Positions 45,050 to 53,900 are shown, counted from the first letter of the stretch. The stretch is 64,000 bases of DNA from Tardiphaga sp051811025 (GCF_051811025.1 NZ_JBPWQE010000001.1:3844001-3908000); one strand, 5' to 3'. A program made the numbers and translations. Notes: generated by a model from the sequence alone, not told the origin.

Positions 45050-47770
45050 TCATTTAAGTTTCCCTATCGCCGCCTTGATCGACGACGCAGCATCCTCGTA
45101 ACCTGCCCACGCCTTGCTCTTCGCCAGTAGCGCCGGGACGCTGCGTACGGTGAAATTCTTCGGATCCAGATCCTTGCGCAGCTGCGGCCATGTCAGCGGC
45201 ATCGACACCGTGGCCCCCTTTCGCGCCCGCGGCGACAGCACCGAGACCGCGGTCGACATCCGGTCATTGCGGAGATAATCGAGGAAAATCTTTCCACCAC
45301 GCAGCTTCTTCGACATGTTGAGCAGATAGCGCTCAGGGTCGTCACTGGCCATCTGCTGGCACACGGCCTGCGCAAACGTCTTCGCCGTCTTCCAGTCGAC
45401 CTTGTCCTTCGCGCCGTGCAGCAGCGGCGCCACCACATGCAGGCCCTTGCCGCCGGTGGTCTTGCAGAAACTCTCCAGGCCGAGGCCCGAGAGCCGTTCG
45501 CGCATCTCGCGTGCCGCATCCATGACGGCAATGAACTCCACATCAGGCGCCGGATCGAGATCGAACACCAGACGCCCCGGTGTATCCGGCGCGTCCGGCG
45601 CGCAATTCCAGGGATGCAGTTCGAGCCCGCCGATCTGCGCGACAGCCGCGAGACCCTCGACGCGATCAATCTGCAGGTAAGGCTTGCGGTCGCCGGAGAC
45701 TTTCACGAGTTCGAGCAGGTTCGATGTCCCCGGCATTGCGTGTCGCTGGAAAAACTGCTGCCCGTCGATGCCGTCGGGCGCGCGCACGATCGAGCACGGA
45801 CGGCCCTTGAGATAGTCCATCATCCAGTCGCCGACGGCTTCGAAATACGCAGCAAGATCGCGTTTGGTAACCGGCTCGCCATCGCCTGCATCGGGCCACA
45901 GCTCCTTGTCGGGTTTGGAAATCGACACGCCCATCACGACCGCTGTGCCTGCCGCAGCCTTTGCCGGCGCGGCTTTGTTCGAGGTTTTCGCTGCCTTCTT
46001 CGCGCCGCGTCTCGGCTTCGGTTCGGCAAGCTCGATCTTCCTCGGCGTTTCCGCTTCGACCTCATCCGCGGGCTTGTCCTGCCGCAGCCCCTTGAACGCG
46101 GCCTGACGGACCATGCCGGCGCCGGTGAATCCGGCGAATTCTATTTCGGCGACAAGCTCGGGCTTCAGCCAATGCACGTCGCGTCCACCCGGCGGCGTCT
46201 CCTTGCCGCCGAACGGGCTGGTCTTTGCCGCCGCTTTCTTCAATGTCGGCATGATGCGCGTGACCTTGTCCTGGCCGAAGCCGGTACCAACGATCCCGAC
46301 ATAAGCGAGATGATCGCCCCTGTTGATGCCAACCATCAGCGAACGGAATTTTCCCGCGTTGCTCTTCCATCCGCCAACCACAACCTCGTGGCCCGTGCGG
46401 CATTTCGCCTTGGTCCAGTTTTGCGAGCGGCCCGACACATAGGGCTCCGACAGCTTCTTGGAGATGATGCCTTCCAGTGACAGTTTGCAGGCCGACTCCA
46501 GGATAGCGTCACCACCGGTCTCGAAATGATCGACATAGCGAATCAGGCTTTCCTTGCGACGGCCGCGGGCTTTGTCGAGTAGCGCCTTCAATCGCTCCTT
46601 GCGCTCGCCGAGCGGCAACTTGCGCAGGTCCTCGCCTTCAGCGAACAGAAGGTCGAACACGAAAAAAATTAGCGTATCGGTCTCGCCATCCGACAGCGCC
46701 GCCTGCAGCGCCGCGAAGTCCGGCGCGCCGTGGGCATCGAGCCCGACAATCTCGCCGTCGATGATTGCGTCCGGCAGGCCTATGGCTTCCCTGGCGATGG
46801 CCTGAAACTTCTCCGTCCAGTCGAGCCCCTTGCGTGTCTTCAGCGTGACCTCCCCGTCCTCGACGCGGAGCTGCACGCGGTAACCGTCGAACTTGATCTC
46901 ATGCGCCCAGCCATTCTCGGAGGGCGGTCGATCCACGATGGTGCAAAGTTGAGGTGCAACGAAGCCGGGCATCTTTGCGACCTTGAGCGGCTTCGCCGAT
47001 GGTTTGGCCGCCTTCCTTGTCACGGCTTTCTTGCCCGCAGCTTTCTTGGTCCCCGCCTTGCCGACATCAGCCTTGGTCTTGCCGCCCTTATTAGCGCGCG
47101 CATCGGCAGCACTGCCCTCGCTGGAATCCCAGATAGCATCGGGTTTGATCTTCGCCGTCCTGGCGATCATGAACGGTTTCGGCGCCTTCCCTTTTCCTGA
47201 CGCGATGGCGCTCATGGTCCGGCCGGACGCCACTGACTTGTCGTCGTCGAGGATGGTGTTGGCCTTGCCCTCCTTCGCAAACTCATCGCGATGCTTGATC
47301 AGCAACCAGTTGGTCCGCTTGCCGCCATTGCGGTCATGCTTCATGCGCACCAGCACGAAACCGCCATGCAGTTTCTCGCCGTCCAGCGTGAATTTAAGAT
47401 CACCCTTCTTGAAGCCCTTGTCCGGATCGTCACTCTCCCAATAGCCGCGGTCCCACAGCTGCACGGTGCCGCCGCCATATTGTCCTTTGGGAATCGTGCC
47501 TTCGAAATCGCCATAGTCGAGCGGATGGTCCTCAACCTCGACAGCGAGGCGCTTGTCGGCGGGGTCCATGGACGGCCCGCGGGTGACGGCCCAGGACTTG
47601 AACACGCCGTCCATCTCCAGCCGCAGATCGTAATGCAGCCGTGTCGCATCGTGTTTCTGGACTACGAAACGGCGGCGCTTTGCCGGCGTGACCACGATCT
47701 GGCCGGAGGGCTCCTTCGTGAGCGCAAAGTCCCGTTTCCGGCGGAAGATCTGAAGCTGCTTGTCGGCCAC
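45050..47770 (-). CDS. ligD: Multifunctional NHEJ DNA ligase LigD
   Basis: 906-residue repair enzyme with domains in the order phosphoesterase, ligase, polymerase. The phosphoesterase (about 1-165) has VVQKHDATRLHYDLRLEMDG. The ATP-dependent ligase (about 268-575) has the nucleotidyl Lys293 in EIKFDGYR. The polymerase (about 615-906) has the metal-binding VFDLDP at 735-740. Two Lys/Ala-rich linkers (about 216-267 and 582-610) separate the domains. GTG at 47770 is preceded by a GGGGGGA ribosome site. With Ku, encoded divergently 144 bases away, it joins broken DNA ends. Confidence 0.95.
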   Translation of the reverse strand: MADKQLQIFRRKRDFALTKEPSGQIVVTPAKRRRFVVQKHDATRLHYDLRLEMDGVFKSWAVTRGPSMDPADKRLAVEVEDHPLDYGDFEGTIPKGQYGGGTVQLWDRGYWESDDPDKGFKKGDLKFTLDGEKLHGGFVLVRMKHDRNGGKRTNWLLIKHRDEFAKEGKANTILDDDKSVASGRTMSAIASGKGKAPKPFMIARTAKIKPDAIWDSSEGSAADARANKGGKTKADVGKAGTKKAAGKKAVTRKAAKPSAKPLKVAKMPGFVAPQLCTIVDRPPSENGWAHEIKFDGYRVQLRVEDGEVTLKTRKGLDWTEKFQAIAREAIGLPDAIIDGEIVGLDAHGAPDFAALQAALSDGETDTLIFFVFDLLFAEGEDLRKLPLGERKERLKALLDKARGRRKESLIRYVDHFETGGDAILESACKLSLEGIISKKLSEPYVSGRSQNWTKAKCRTGHEVVVGGWKSNAGKFRSLMVGINRGDHLAYVGIVGTGFGQDKVTRIMPTLKKAAAKTSPFGGKETPPGGRDVHWLKPELVAEIEFAGFTGAGMVRQAAFKGLRQDKPADEVEAETPRKIELAEPKPRRGAKKAAKTSNKAAPAKAAAGTAVVMGVSISKPDKELWPDAGDGEPVTKRDLAAYFEAVGDWMMDYLKGRPCSIVRAPDGIDGQQFFQRHAMPGTSNLLELVKVSGDRKPYLQIDRVEGLAAVAQIGGLELHPWNCAPDAPDTPGRLVFDLDPAPDVEFIAVMDAAREMRERLSGLGLESFCKTTGGKGLHVVAPLLHGAKDKVDWKTAKTFAQAVCQQMASDDPERYLLNMSKKLRGGKIFLDYLRNDRMSTAVSVLSPRARKGATVSMPLTWPQLRKDLDPKNFTVRSVPALLAKSKAWAGYEDAASSIKAAIGKLK

Positions 47771-47914
47771 ACCGTCCCCCCACTCAACGCATTGGGCGCA
47801 TGATCCGGCCCGGAACCAAAACCGGCAACTGCCGTTGAAGTTCCTGGAAATCCACGCCAGCGCAATACTTTGCGGCCTGCGCGCTTCATTTGTAGATCGA
47901 GTTGGAGGACGAGT

Positions 47915-48802
47915 ATGGCCCCGCCCCGCGCCTATTGGAAAGGCTCTCTCAAGCTGTCGCTCGTCACCTGCCCGGTGGTGCTGTATCCGGCCGCGACCAC
48001 GGTCGAGAAAACCAAATTCCACATGATCAATCGTGAGACCGGCAATCGGCTGAAACAGCAGATGGTGGATGCCGAGACCGGCGATGTCGTGGAGAAGGAG
48101 CAGAAGGGCCGCGGCTACGAAATCAGCAAAGGCGAATATGTCGAGATCGAGAAGGAAGAGCTCGAAGCCGTGCAGATCGAGAGCAATCACACCATCGATA
48201 TCGACAATTTCGTGCCGCGCGACGAGATCGACCGACGCTACCTGAACAATCCCTACTATATCGCGCCCGACGGCAAGGCCGGCGCCGATGCGTTTGCCGT
48301 GATCCGCGACGCCATGAGGGATAAGGACAGCGTGGCGCTGGCGCGGATCGTGCTGACCAACCGTGAGCACATCATCGCCATCGAGCCGCTCGGCAAGGGC
48401 CTGCTCGGCACCACGCTGCGTTTTCCTTATGAGATCCGTGATGAGGAAGACTATTTCGACGACATCAAGTCGCCCAAGATATCGAAGGACATGATCGACC
48501 TTGCGGTGCATATCCTCGACAGCAAAGCATCGCATTTCGATCCCAGCAAGTTCAAGGACGAATATGAGACCGCCCTGAAGACGCTGGTGAAACGCAAGGC
48601 TGCCGGCAAGCCGGTGAAGGTCGTCGAGAAGGAGGAGAAGCCGGACAACGTCATCAACCTGATGGATGCGCTGAAGGCGAGCCTCAAGGGTGGTAAGGGC
48701 AAGCCGACCAAACGCGCTTCGGCGTCACGCCCCCATGTGGCACGCAAGCGCCCGGCCAAGAAGGCCGCGCGGTCATCGGCCCGACATCGCAAGGCCAGCT
48801 GA
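47915..48802 (+). CDS. ku: Non-homologous end-joining protein Ku
   Basis: 295-residue DNA-end-binding protein that forms a homodimeric ring and recruits LigD. The core begins PPRAYWKGSLKLSLVTCPVVLYPA and continues with FHMINRETGNRLKQQMVD, KGRGYEISKGEYVEIEKEELEAVQ and SNHTIDIDNFVP. The last roughly 40 residues form a basic tail (KRPAKKAARSSARHRK) of the kind that modulates DNA threading in bacterial Ku. ATG at 47915 has GGAGG upstream. Its stop is four bases before the start of a small secreted-protein gene. Confidence 0.96.
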   Translation: MAPPRAYWKGSLKLSLVTCPVVLYPAATTVEKTKFHMINRETGNRLKQQMVDAETGDVVEKEQKGRGYEISKGEYVEIEKEELEAVQIESNHTIDIDNFVPRDEIDRRYLNNPYYIAPDGKAGADAFAVIRDAMRDKDSVALARIVLTNREHIIAIEPLGKGLLGTTLRFPYEIRDEEDYFDDIKSPKISKDMIDLAVHILDSKASHFDPSKFKDEYETALKTLVKRKAAGKPVKVVEKEEKPDNVINLMDALKASLKGGKGKPTKRASASRPHVARKRPAKKAARSSARHRKAS

Positions 48803-48806
48803 GCGC

Positions 48807-49058
48807 ATGAAGATTTCGAGAATGATCATAGGCATCGCGTTGATGTCCACCGTGGCTGCGCAGGCGCAGCAACTGCAGACACGGGAATGCAACGCCTCCA
48901 ATATCGCCTTCGTCGCCGAATCCATCGCAAAAATGGCCGATGGCAAGCAAAAGAAGATCGCCTCCGACGAGATCGGCCTGGCCAGCGAGGCAATGGCGGA
49001 GGGCAAGGACGATGAGTGCAGGGACCACCTGATGAAGGCGACACTGCAGACCAAGTGA
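48807..49058 (+). CDS. Small secreted protein of unknown function
   Basis: 83 residues. A Sec-type leader (MKISRMIIGIALMSTVAAQAQ) precedes a charged helical mature region with two cysteines (TRECNAS and DDECRDH) and a predicted long helix around FVAESIAKMADGKQKK. No family is recognised. The ATG lies four bases after the ku stop, so it is co-transcribed with ku, although a periplasmic protein has no evident part in end joining. Confidence 0.7.
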   Translation: MKISRMIIGIALMSTVAAQAQQLQTRECNASNIAFVAESIAKMADGKQKKIASDEIGLASEAMAEGKDDECRDHLMKATLQTK

Positions 49059-49088
49059 TCTGCAGGTCACCTCAAGCCTGAAACCAAA

Positions 49089-49364
49089 TCAGGCTTTCCT
49101 CTTTCTGGACGTCTTTGCTGTTTTCTTTGCGGTCTTTTTCGCGGCCTTCTTCACGGTCTTCCTAGCTACCTTCTTCGTTGTCTTTTTCTTCGGCGCTTTT
49201 GGCACCTTCTTGCCCTCTGCACGGGCCTCCGACAGGCCGATGGCGATCGCCTGTTTCCGGCTGGTCACCTTCTTGCCGGAACGGCCACTCTTGAGCGTAC
49301 CTGCCTTGGCATTCTTAACGGCGCGCGCGACCTTTTTCGCTGCCGCCTTGGAATATTTTGCCAT
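49089..49364 (-). CDS. Histone H1-like lysine/alanine-rich protein (DUF6496 family)
   Basis: 91-residue, very basic protein. The N-terminal part contains KAGTLKSGRSGKKVTSRKQAIAIGLSEARAEGKK, the DUF6496 signature. The C-terminal 40 residues are (A/T)KK-type repeats (KKTTKKVARK, KKAAKKTAKKTAK) resembling eukaryotic H1 tails. It is expected to bind DNA or RNA non-specifically in the nucleoid. ATG at 49364. It is convergent with the small gene behind ku. The Lys/Ala linkers of LigD and the tail of Ku next door have similar composition. Confidence 0.82.
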   Translation of the reverse strand: MAKYSKAAAKKVARAVKNAKAGTLKSGRSGKKVTSRKQAIAIGLSEARAEGKKVPKAPKKKTTKKVARKTVKKAAKKTAKKTAKTSRKRKA

Positions 49365-49530
49365 TCCACGCTCCCTCAGTGAACGAAACGATCAATCGCT
49401 TCCTTGGGCGATGGTTCCGCGTGAATGATCTGCGGACAGACCCACTTATGAAATCCCTATAACGCGGCACCTCCGCTCATCTCGTTTTCAAACGGGCGGC
49501 CGATCATCTTGCAGCCATTCGCTCAAGCGA

Positions 49531-49818
49531 ATGAACTGGAGACTGCAAGTGATCACCATCGAACCTCCCTCGTGTAGCTCATCCCTCGTTTTCATCGGCA
49601 AGAACGGCCGCGGCCAGTGGGTCGCGCAGGAGAAAAACGGCCTATTCGGCGGGCTGTTCGTCAGCCGCGCGAATGCCGTGCGTTATGCTCTGTTTGAGAA
49701 CGGCCATCGGCCCGAAGCGATTATCGAGGCGGCTGGCCTCATCGAACTCGATATGAACGCCCTGCCTTTCACGGCAGCAACCTCCGTCGAACGGTTACAA
49801 CAACGGCGCGTCGCCTGA
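49531..49818 (+). CDS. Conserved small protein of unknown function
   Basis: 95 residues, soluble. The central segment LVFIGKNGRGQWVAQEKNGLFGGLFVSRANAVRYALFENG looks like a compact alpha/beta domain. There are no cysteine or metal motifs and no signal peptide. GTG at 49549 (VITIEPP) is an alternative start. It ends ten bases before the DapA-like gene and is probably in the same transcript. I do not recognise a named family. Confidence 0.6.
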   Translation: MNWRLQVITIEPPSCSSSLVFIGKNGRGQWVAQEKNGLFGGLFVSRANAVRYALFENGHRPEAIIEAAGLIELDMNALPFTAATSVERLQQRRVA

Positions 49819-49828
49819 GCTTCCCGCC

Positions 49829-50803
49829 ATGTCCACAGTCGCTCTTCGGGCTCATGCCCTCCCGCAAGCTCATGCCTCCCATCACGCCAACGACTGGCTG
49901 CACGGCATCATCGCCGATCTGCCGACACCGTTCGACGGGCATGGCGCGCTTGATCTCCTCACTTTCGCACGGCTGTGCGAGCGTCAGGTCTGTGCAGGCG
50001 CCAGCGCCATTGTCGTTGGCGAGAGCGCCGGCGAAGCCGACACGCTGACGCCGAAGGAACGTGCCGTGCTGATTCGGACCGCCGTCAGCATTGCGCGTGG
50101 CCGCATCCGCATCATTGCGGGCGCGGGCTCGAATTGCACCAGTCGCGCCATTGCGGCAAACCGGCTGGCGCAAGCGGCGGGCGCCGATGCCGTCATGTCG
50201 GTCGTGCCATACTACAACCGTCCCACCGCCGATGGCATCGCCGCGCATTTCCGCACGATCCTGGAGACGACATCGCTGCCGGTTATTGTGCACGACGCCC
50301 CGTCGCGTTGTGCTCGTGCACTGACCGATGATACGCTCATCGGTCTCGCCGCCTCGCCACGATTGATAGGCCTGCGCGACGACACCGGCGACGCCGGGCG
50401 ACTGGCGCTATTGCGGCCGCTGCTGCCAGCGGGTTTCCGGATGCTGACGGGACAGGACACCGCAGCCCTGCCTTATCTGCTGCTCGGCGGCGACGGCGTT
50501 GTCTCCGCGATGGCCAATGTGGCGCCGCAGCTCTGCCGCGGCATGTATTACGCGGCTCGCCAGGGATGCCCGCGCTATGCGACGACTATTTCCGACATGC
50601 TGGCGCCGCTCGCCGCGGTATTGCCGCCGGATCAGGCGTCAGCAGCGGTGAAATTTGCATTGAGCTTGCGGGGATTGGGGAATGCCGCCGTGCGCCTGCC
50701 GCTGACAGAGATCACAGAGACCGAGCAGCAGCAGGTCTACACCGCGATGGCAGCGATCTGGGCGCAGCCTGACGATGCCCTGCCTCTGCGCCGCGCCCGC
50801 TAG
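49829..50803 (+). CDS. DapA/NanA-superfamily protein lacking the Schiff-base lysine
   Basis: 324-residue (beta/alpha)8-barrel protein of the dihydrodipicolinate synthase family. The fold landmarks are present: LPTPFDGHGALD, the PYYNRP segment at 127-132 that holds the proton-relay tyrosine, and TGQDTAALPYLLLGGDGVVSAMANV. However, the position normally reading G(I/V)K(E/D) is GLRDDTGD, with Arg183 (codon CGC) in place of the catalytic lysine. The GTTGE pyruvate loop is altered to GESAGEA. It therefore cannot be a normal class I aldolase or DHDPS. A 20-residue N-terminal extension is also unusual. The function is unknown. Confidence 0.85.
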   Translation: MSTVALRAHALPQAHASHHANDWLHGIIADLPTPFDGHGALDLLTFARLCERQVCAGASAIVVGESAGEADTLTPKERAVLIRTAVSIARGRIRIIAGAGSNCTSRAIAANRLAQAAGADAVMSVVPYYNRPTADGIAAHFRTILETTSLPVIVHDAPSRCARALTDDTLIGLAASPRLIGLRDDTGDAGRLALLRPLLPAGFRMLTGQDTAALPYLLLGGDGVVSAMANVAPQLCRGMYYAARQGCPRYATTISDMLAPLAAVLPPDQASAAVKFALSLRGLGNAAVRLPLTEITETEQQQVYTAMAAIWAQPDDALPLRRAR

Positions 50804-50988
50804 GATTGCGGGCGCGTCCGCTCGTTCTTCTCGCGACATTTCGGGCCGGGTCCGCGCATGTAATGCGCGGCCGGCCGATAGACGGCAGGTCCAATGACAA
50901 AGCGCCATAGCCGGGCGAGGATGCCCGGCATGATCGCCACATAGGAGCCGATACGCGCAAACAGCGCTGCAGAGTGGTCCCCGCTCAT
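50800..50988 (-). CDS. Small hypothetical protein
   Basis: 62 residues. A hydrophobic stretch (YVAIMPGILARLWRFVIGPAVY) is followed by a basic tail with HYMRGPGPKCREKNERTRP. It may be membrane-associated. The start (50988) overlaps the stop of the upstream 98-residue gene by four bases, a coupling that supports reality. The stop overlaps the end of the convergent DapA-like gene by four bases. No family is recognised. Confidence 0.5.
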   Translation of the reverse strand: MSGDHSAALFARIGSYVAIMPGILARLWRFVIGPAVYRPAAHYMRGPGPKCREKNERTRPQS

Positions 50989-51281
50989 GGCACACTCCGG
51001 TGATCCGGAATCGTCGGCGTATCGGCGACTTGCACGCGAACTCGCGCAAGTTCACGGCGCGCGCGGCGCATCTTGTCGGCCACCAAAGCCATATGGATGG
51101 CCGCGAAGAAACCCTTGATGTGATTGCGTGTCAGTCGCGCGGCGACGCAGAGCCGCTTCCACTGGATATCACTGGAATGATAGACGATCGGGGACTGATT
51201 GCGGCTAATGAGGTAGCTGCGATAAGCGCTGTCAGCCGAGAGATCGTGCAGCTGTGTATCGCGATTGTAGAACATCGTCAT
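50985..51281 (-). CDS. Hypothetical basic protein
   Basis: 98 residues, basic, no signal peptide. N-terminal part FYNRDTQLHDLSADSAYRSYLISRNQSPIVYHSSDIQ; the C-terminal half is a likely helix (HIKGFFAAIHMALVADKMRRARRELARVRVQ). ATG at 51281 (or 51275) is preferred over an upstream arginine-rich extension. It is coupled by a four-base overlap to the 62-residue gene. I do not recognise the family. Confidence 0.5.
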   Translation of the reverse strand: MTMFYNRDTQLHDLSADSAYRSYLISRNQSPIVYHSSDIQWKRLCVAARLTRNHIKGFFAAIHMALVADKMRRARRELARVRVQVADTPTIPDHRSVP

Positions 51282-51441
51282 GGTCGTTGTCCGTCTTCTC
51301 AACACCCTGGCGCAGGAGCGCGTCGGGATGCCGGGAAGATGCGGACAACGACATATGAAATCGAGACGAGCAGGCGCGCTCGTTCATAAGCGCGGCATAA
51401 AGATCAGGAGGCTGGGAAGTGCCGGAAAGGCCAGCGCTCGC

Positions 51442-51705
51442 TCAGCTCTTGGCCATGCAGTCTTGGATGTAGAACCAGCGGTCGTCGCCGGCGAGACCCT
51501 TGACCTTGACGTCCTTGCGGCAGGCCTTGAGCTTGCCCTTGTTGGCGCTCCACTTCGCCTTCATGTCCTTCAGACTCTGCTTGTTCAGCTTCATCTTGGC
51601 GGGCGCAGCAGGAGTTGCCGGCGTCGCCGGCGCCTGTGCCGAGGCAACGCCCATTGAAGTTACAACGAACAGTGCGGCCACGAGGCCCGTAGTGATGCGT
51701 GTCAT
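51442..51705 (-). CDS. PsiF-like small exported protein
   Basis: 87 residues. A signal peptide (MTRITTGLVAALFVVTSMGVASAQ) and a short Ala/Pro spacer precede a basic domain. KLKACRKDVKVKGLAGDDRWFYIQDCM has the spacing of a PsiF repeat (C...A.KGL.GD.R..F...C), named for the phosphate-starvation-inducible protein PsiF. It is periplasmic and of unknown biochemical role. It lies between the MFS transporter gene upstream on the same strand and the small hypotheticals. Confidence 0.72.
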   Translation of the reverse strand: MTRITTGLVAALFVVTSMGVASAQAPATPATPAAPAKMKLNKQSLKDMKAKWSANKGKLKACRKDVKVKGLAGDDRWFYIQDCMAKS

Positions 51706-51792
51706 CGTTATCCCCGAATGTGCTTGTTTTTAAGATTGTTCGTCAGATGTGGAACGGGACCGGAAGCTTTCGCGGCCGGTCCCGTAAACGTC

Positions 51793-53451
51793 TTACTGGA
51801 AGATGCGGACTGCGCTCTGCAGCGTCAGCCAGACGCCCCAGCACAGCGGGATGCCGACAAAGGCCCAGAAGGCGATGGCGCTGCCATCGAAACCGCCCTT
51901 GCCGATGCCATAGGAGCCACCGCCGGTCGATGCGGCTGCGGCACCCTTGGCCTGCAGCGCAGCGACTTCTTCCGGCTTCATGAACCAGTGCGGCGCCAGC
52001 GGCTTCACCAGCAGATTGCAGATCAGGCCCAGGACCAGCATGCCGGCGAGGATATACATCGTGAAGTCATAGACCTGCGCCCGCGGCACGCCGGCGGCGA
52101 TCTGGAATTCACGAATGTAGTTCACCACCACCGGACCGACGATACCCGCGGTCGCCCAGGCCGTCAGCAGACGGCCATGGATCGCGCCCACGAACTGGGT
52201 GCCGAAGATATCGGCGAGATAGGCCGGGATCGTGGCGAAACCTCCGCCATACATCGAGAGGATGACGGCGAAGGCCGCGACGAACAGAACCTTGCTGCCC
52301 ATCGCCGCGAAGGTCGGCACCAGCGCATACATGATGATGCCGAGGATGAAGAACGTATAGTAGGTGTTCTTGCGACCGATCTTGTCCGACAAAGACGCCC
52401 AGAAGAACCGGCCGGCGATGTTGAACAGCGAGATCAGGCCGGCGAAACCGGCGGCAATGCCGGCGATCGTGGTCTTCTGTGCAGCCGAGAGCTGGCTAAA
52501 GGAGAGGTCAGGCGCACCGATCAGCTTGCCGGCGAAGATCTCTTGCAGCATGGGCGATGCCATGCCGATGACGCCGATGCCTGCCGACACGTTCAGGCAG
52601 AGCACGCCCCAGATCAGCCAGAACTGCTTGGTCTTGTGCGCATTGTCGAGATGCACATGACCCGTGGTGATCATCGCATTTGCTGTTGCCGGCGGGGTCC
52701 AGCCTTCCGGCTTCCAGTTTGGTGGCGTGATACGATAGGAGAACGCGCCAATGGTCATGAACACGAAGTAGATGACGCCCATAGCCAGGAAGGTCTGCCA
52801 GACGCCGACATCGGTCGGGGTCTTGAAATAGTTCATCAGCAGGTTGGCGAGCGGCGAGCCGATCATCGCACCGCCGCCGAATCCCATGATCGCCATGCCC
52901 GTCGCCATGCCGCGACGATCCGGGAACCACTTCACCAGCGTCGACACCGGCGAGATGTAGCCGAGGCCGAGACCGACGCCACCGATCACGCCGGAGCCGA
53001 CCCACAGCAGCCAGAGCTGATGCGTGTAGACGCCGATCGAACCGAGCACGAGACCGCCACACCAGCACATCGCCGAAACGAAGCCCGCCTTGCGCGGACC
53101 GACCCGCTCGAGCCAGCCGCCCCAGATGGCAGCGGAGACGCCGAGCAGCACGAAGAACAGCGTATACATCCAGCCGAGGCTGGCGACCTTCCAGTTACAG
53201 GTGGTGGTGAAAAGCTCGGTGGCGAGGCTCATGCCATCGCACACTTCCTTCGACGCCGGTGTCGTGATCGCTTGCGACAGCGGTAGCCAGAACACGCTGA
53301 AGCCGTAGGCCATGCCGATACAGAGATGAATACAGAGTGCAGCAGGTGGAACCAGCCACCGGTTGAAGCCGGCGGTCGCAATGATGCGTTCGCGTTCCAG
53401 CAATCCTGGCTTGGTGCCAGACAGTGTTCCGGCGTTGCCCACACTTGTCAT
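51793..53451 (-). CDS. OFA-family (oxalate/formate antiporter-like) MFS transporter
   Basis: 552-residue inner-membrane transporter with about 12 hydrophobic segments. Visible elements include the N-terminal PPAALCIHLCIGMAYGFSVF, the loop GFVSAMCWCGGLVLG, the MFS loop KWFPDRRGMATGMAIMGFGGG between helices, FWASLSDKIGRKN, and a C-terminal cytoplasmic tail with APHWFMKPEEVAAL. Family members exchange oxalate, formate or other monocarboxylates. It is longer than OxlT (about 420) because of a periplasmic insertion after helix 1 and the tail. ATG at 53451 has GGGGAG upstream. A longer frame to 53550 would add an unlikely basic leader. Confidence 0.87.
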   Translation of the reverse strand: MTSVGNAGTLSGTKPGLLERERIIATAGFNRWLVPPAALCIHLCIGMAYGFSVFWLPLSQAITTPASKEVCDGMSLATELFTTTCNWKVASLGWMYTLFFVLLGVSAAIWGGWLERVGPRKAGFVSAMCWCGGLVLGSIGVYTHQLWLLWVGSGVIGGVGLGLGYISPVSTLVKWFPDRRGMATGMAIMGFGGGAMIGSPLANLLMNYFKTPTDVGVWQTFLAMGVIYFVFMTIGAFSYRITPPNWKPEGWTPPATANAMITTGHVHLDNAHKTKQFWLIWGVLCLNVSAGIGVIGMASPMLQEIFAGKLIGAPDLSFSQLSAAQKTTIAGIAAGFAGLISLFNIAGRFFWASLSDKIGRKNTYYTFFILGIIMYALVPTFAAMGSKVLFVAAFAVILSMYGGGFATIPAYLADIFGTQFVGAIHGRLLTAWATAGIVGPVVVNYIREFQIAAGVPRAQVYDFTMYILAGMLVLGLICNLLVKPLAPHWFMKPEEVAALQAKGAAAASTGGGSYGIGKGGFDGSAIAFWAFVGIPLCWGVWLTLQSAVRIFQ

Positions 53452-53651
53452 GAAAGTTCTCCCCTGCAGCCGACCCTTCTGAGCCGGTCTGCGATTTGAA
53501 AAAGTCGCTTCGTCAATTCCCCTGCGGCGCGCGGACAAAGATTCACGCACGCTCGCACGTTAGAACAGGGCCAGAAGCAACTGCGGGAGTCGATAGTCCA
53601 AAGGTATCAGGAGCGAAAATTTCTCAATGATTTCCACTGCATCGCAGCAAT

Positions 53652-53900
53652 TCAATCGCGATTTGCAATCGCAGCATTTCGTTTTTCGATGAAGAAGATC
53701 ATCACATCGCCGCTGCGTTCAGAGGTCTCGATCTGATCACCGCTCTGCTGGATCAACGCCGGGATGTCGATCACTGCGAGGGGGTCCGTGCAGTGGACTT
53801 CGAGCCGATCGCCGACCGACAGTGCCTTCATCGCCTTGCGCGTCATCAGCGCAGGCAACGGGCATTTCAATCCGGTCAGGTCGAGCTTGGTCACGGGCAT
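53652..53900 (-). CDS. TusA-family sulfurtransferase-like protein
   Basis: 82-residue cytoplasmic protein of the TusA/SirA fold. The signature CPLP (Cys13-Pro-Leu-Pro16, in LTGLKCPLPALMTRKAM) bears the persulfide-carrying cysteine. The strand-helix pattern continues with VGDRLEVHCTDPLAVIDIPAL and MIFFIEKR. It could deliver sulfur for molybdenum cofactor or tRNA thiolation; its neighbour across the divergent gap is mobA, which favours the cofactor pathway by position only. Confidence 0.88.
   Translation of the reverse strand: MPVTKLDLTGLKCPLPALMTRKAMKALSVGDRLEVHCTDPLAVIDIPALIQQSGDQIETSERSGDVMIFFIEKRNAAIANRD

Noticed and set aside
45416..46480. 354-codon plus-strand open frame inside ligD
   Set aside because: LigD ligase and polymerase motifs on the other strand are intact; this frame is a shadow.
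47771..47914. Searched the ligD-ku divergent gap for an SOS box or other operator
   Set aside because: No LexA-type or other clear palindromic operator could be read, so no regulatory site is claimed.
51718..53286. 522-codon plus-strand open frame opposite the MFS transporter
   Set aside because: Rich in His, Arg, Asp and Gln with no domain; the opposite strand encodes a well-formed 12-helix transporter.
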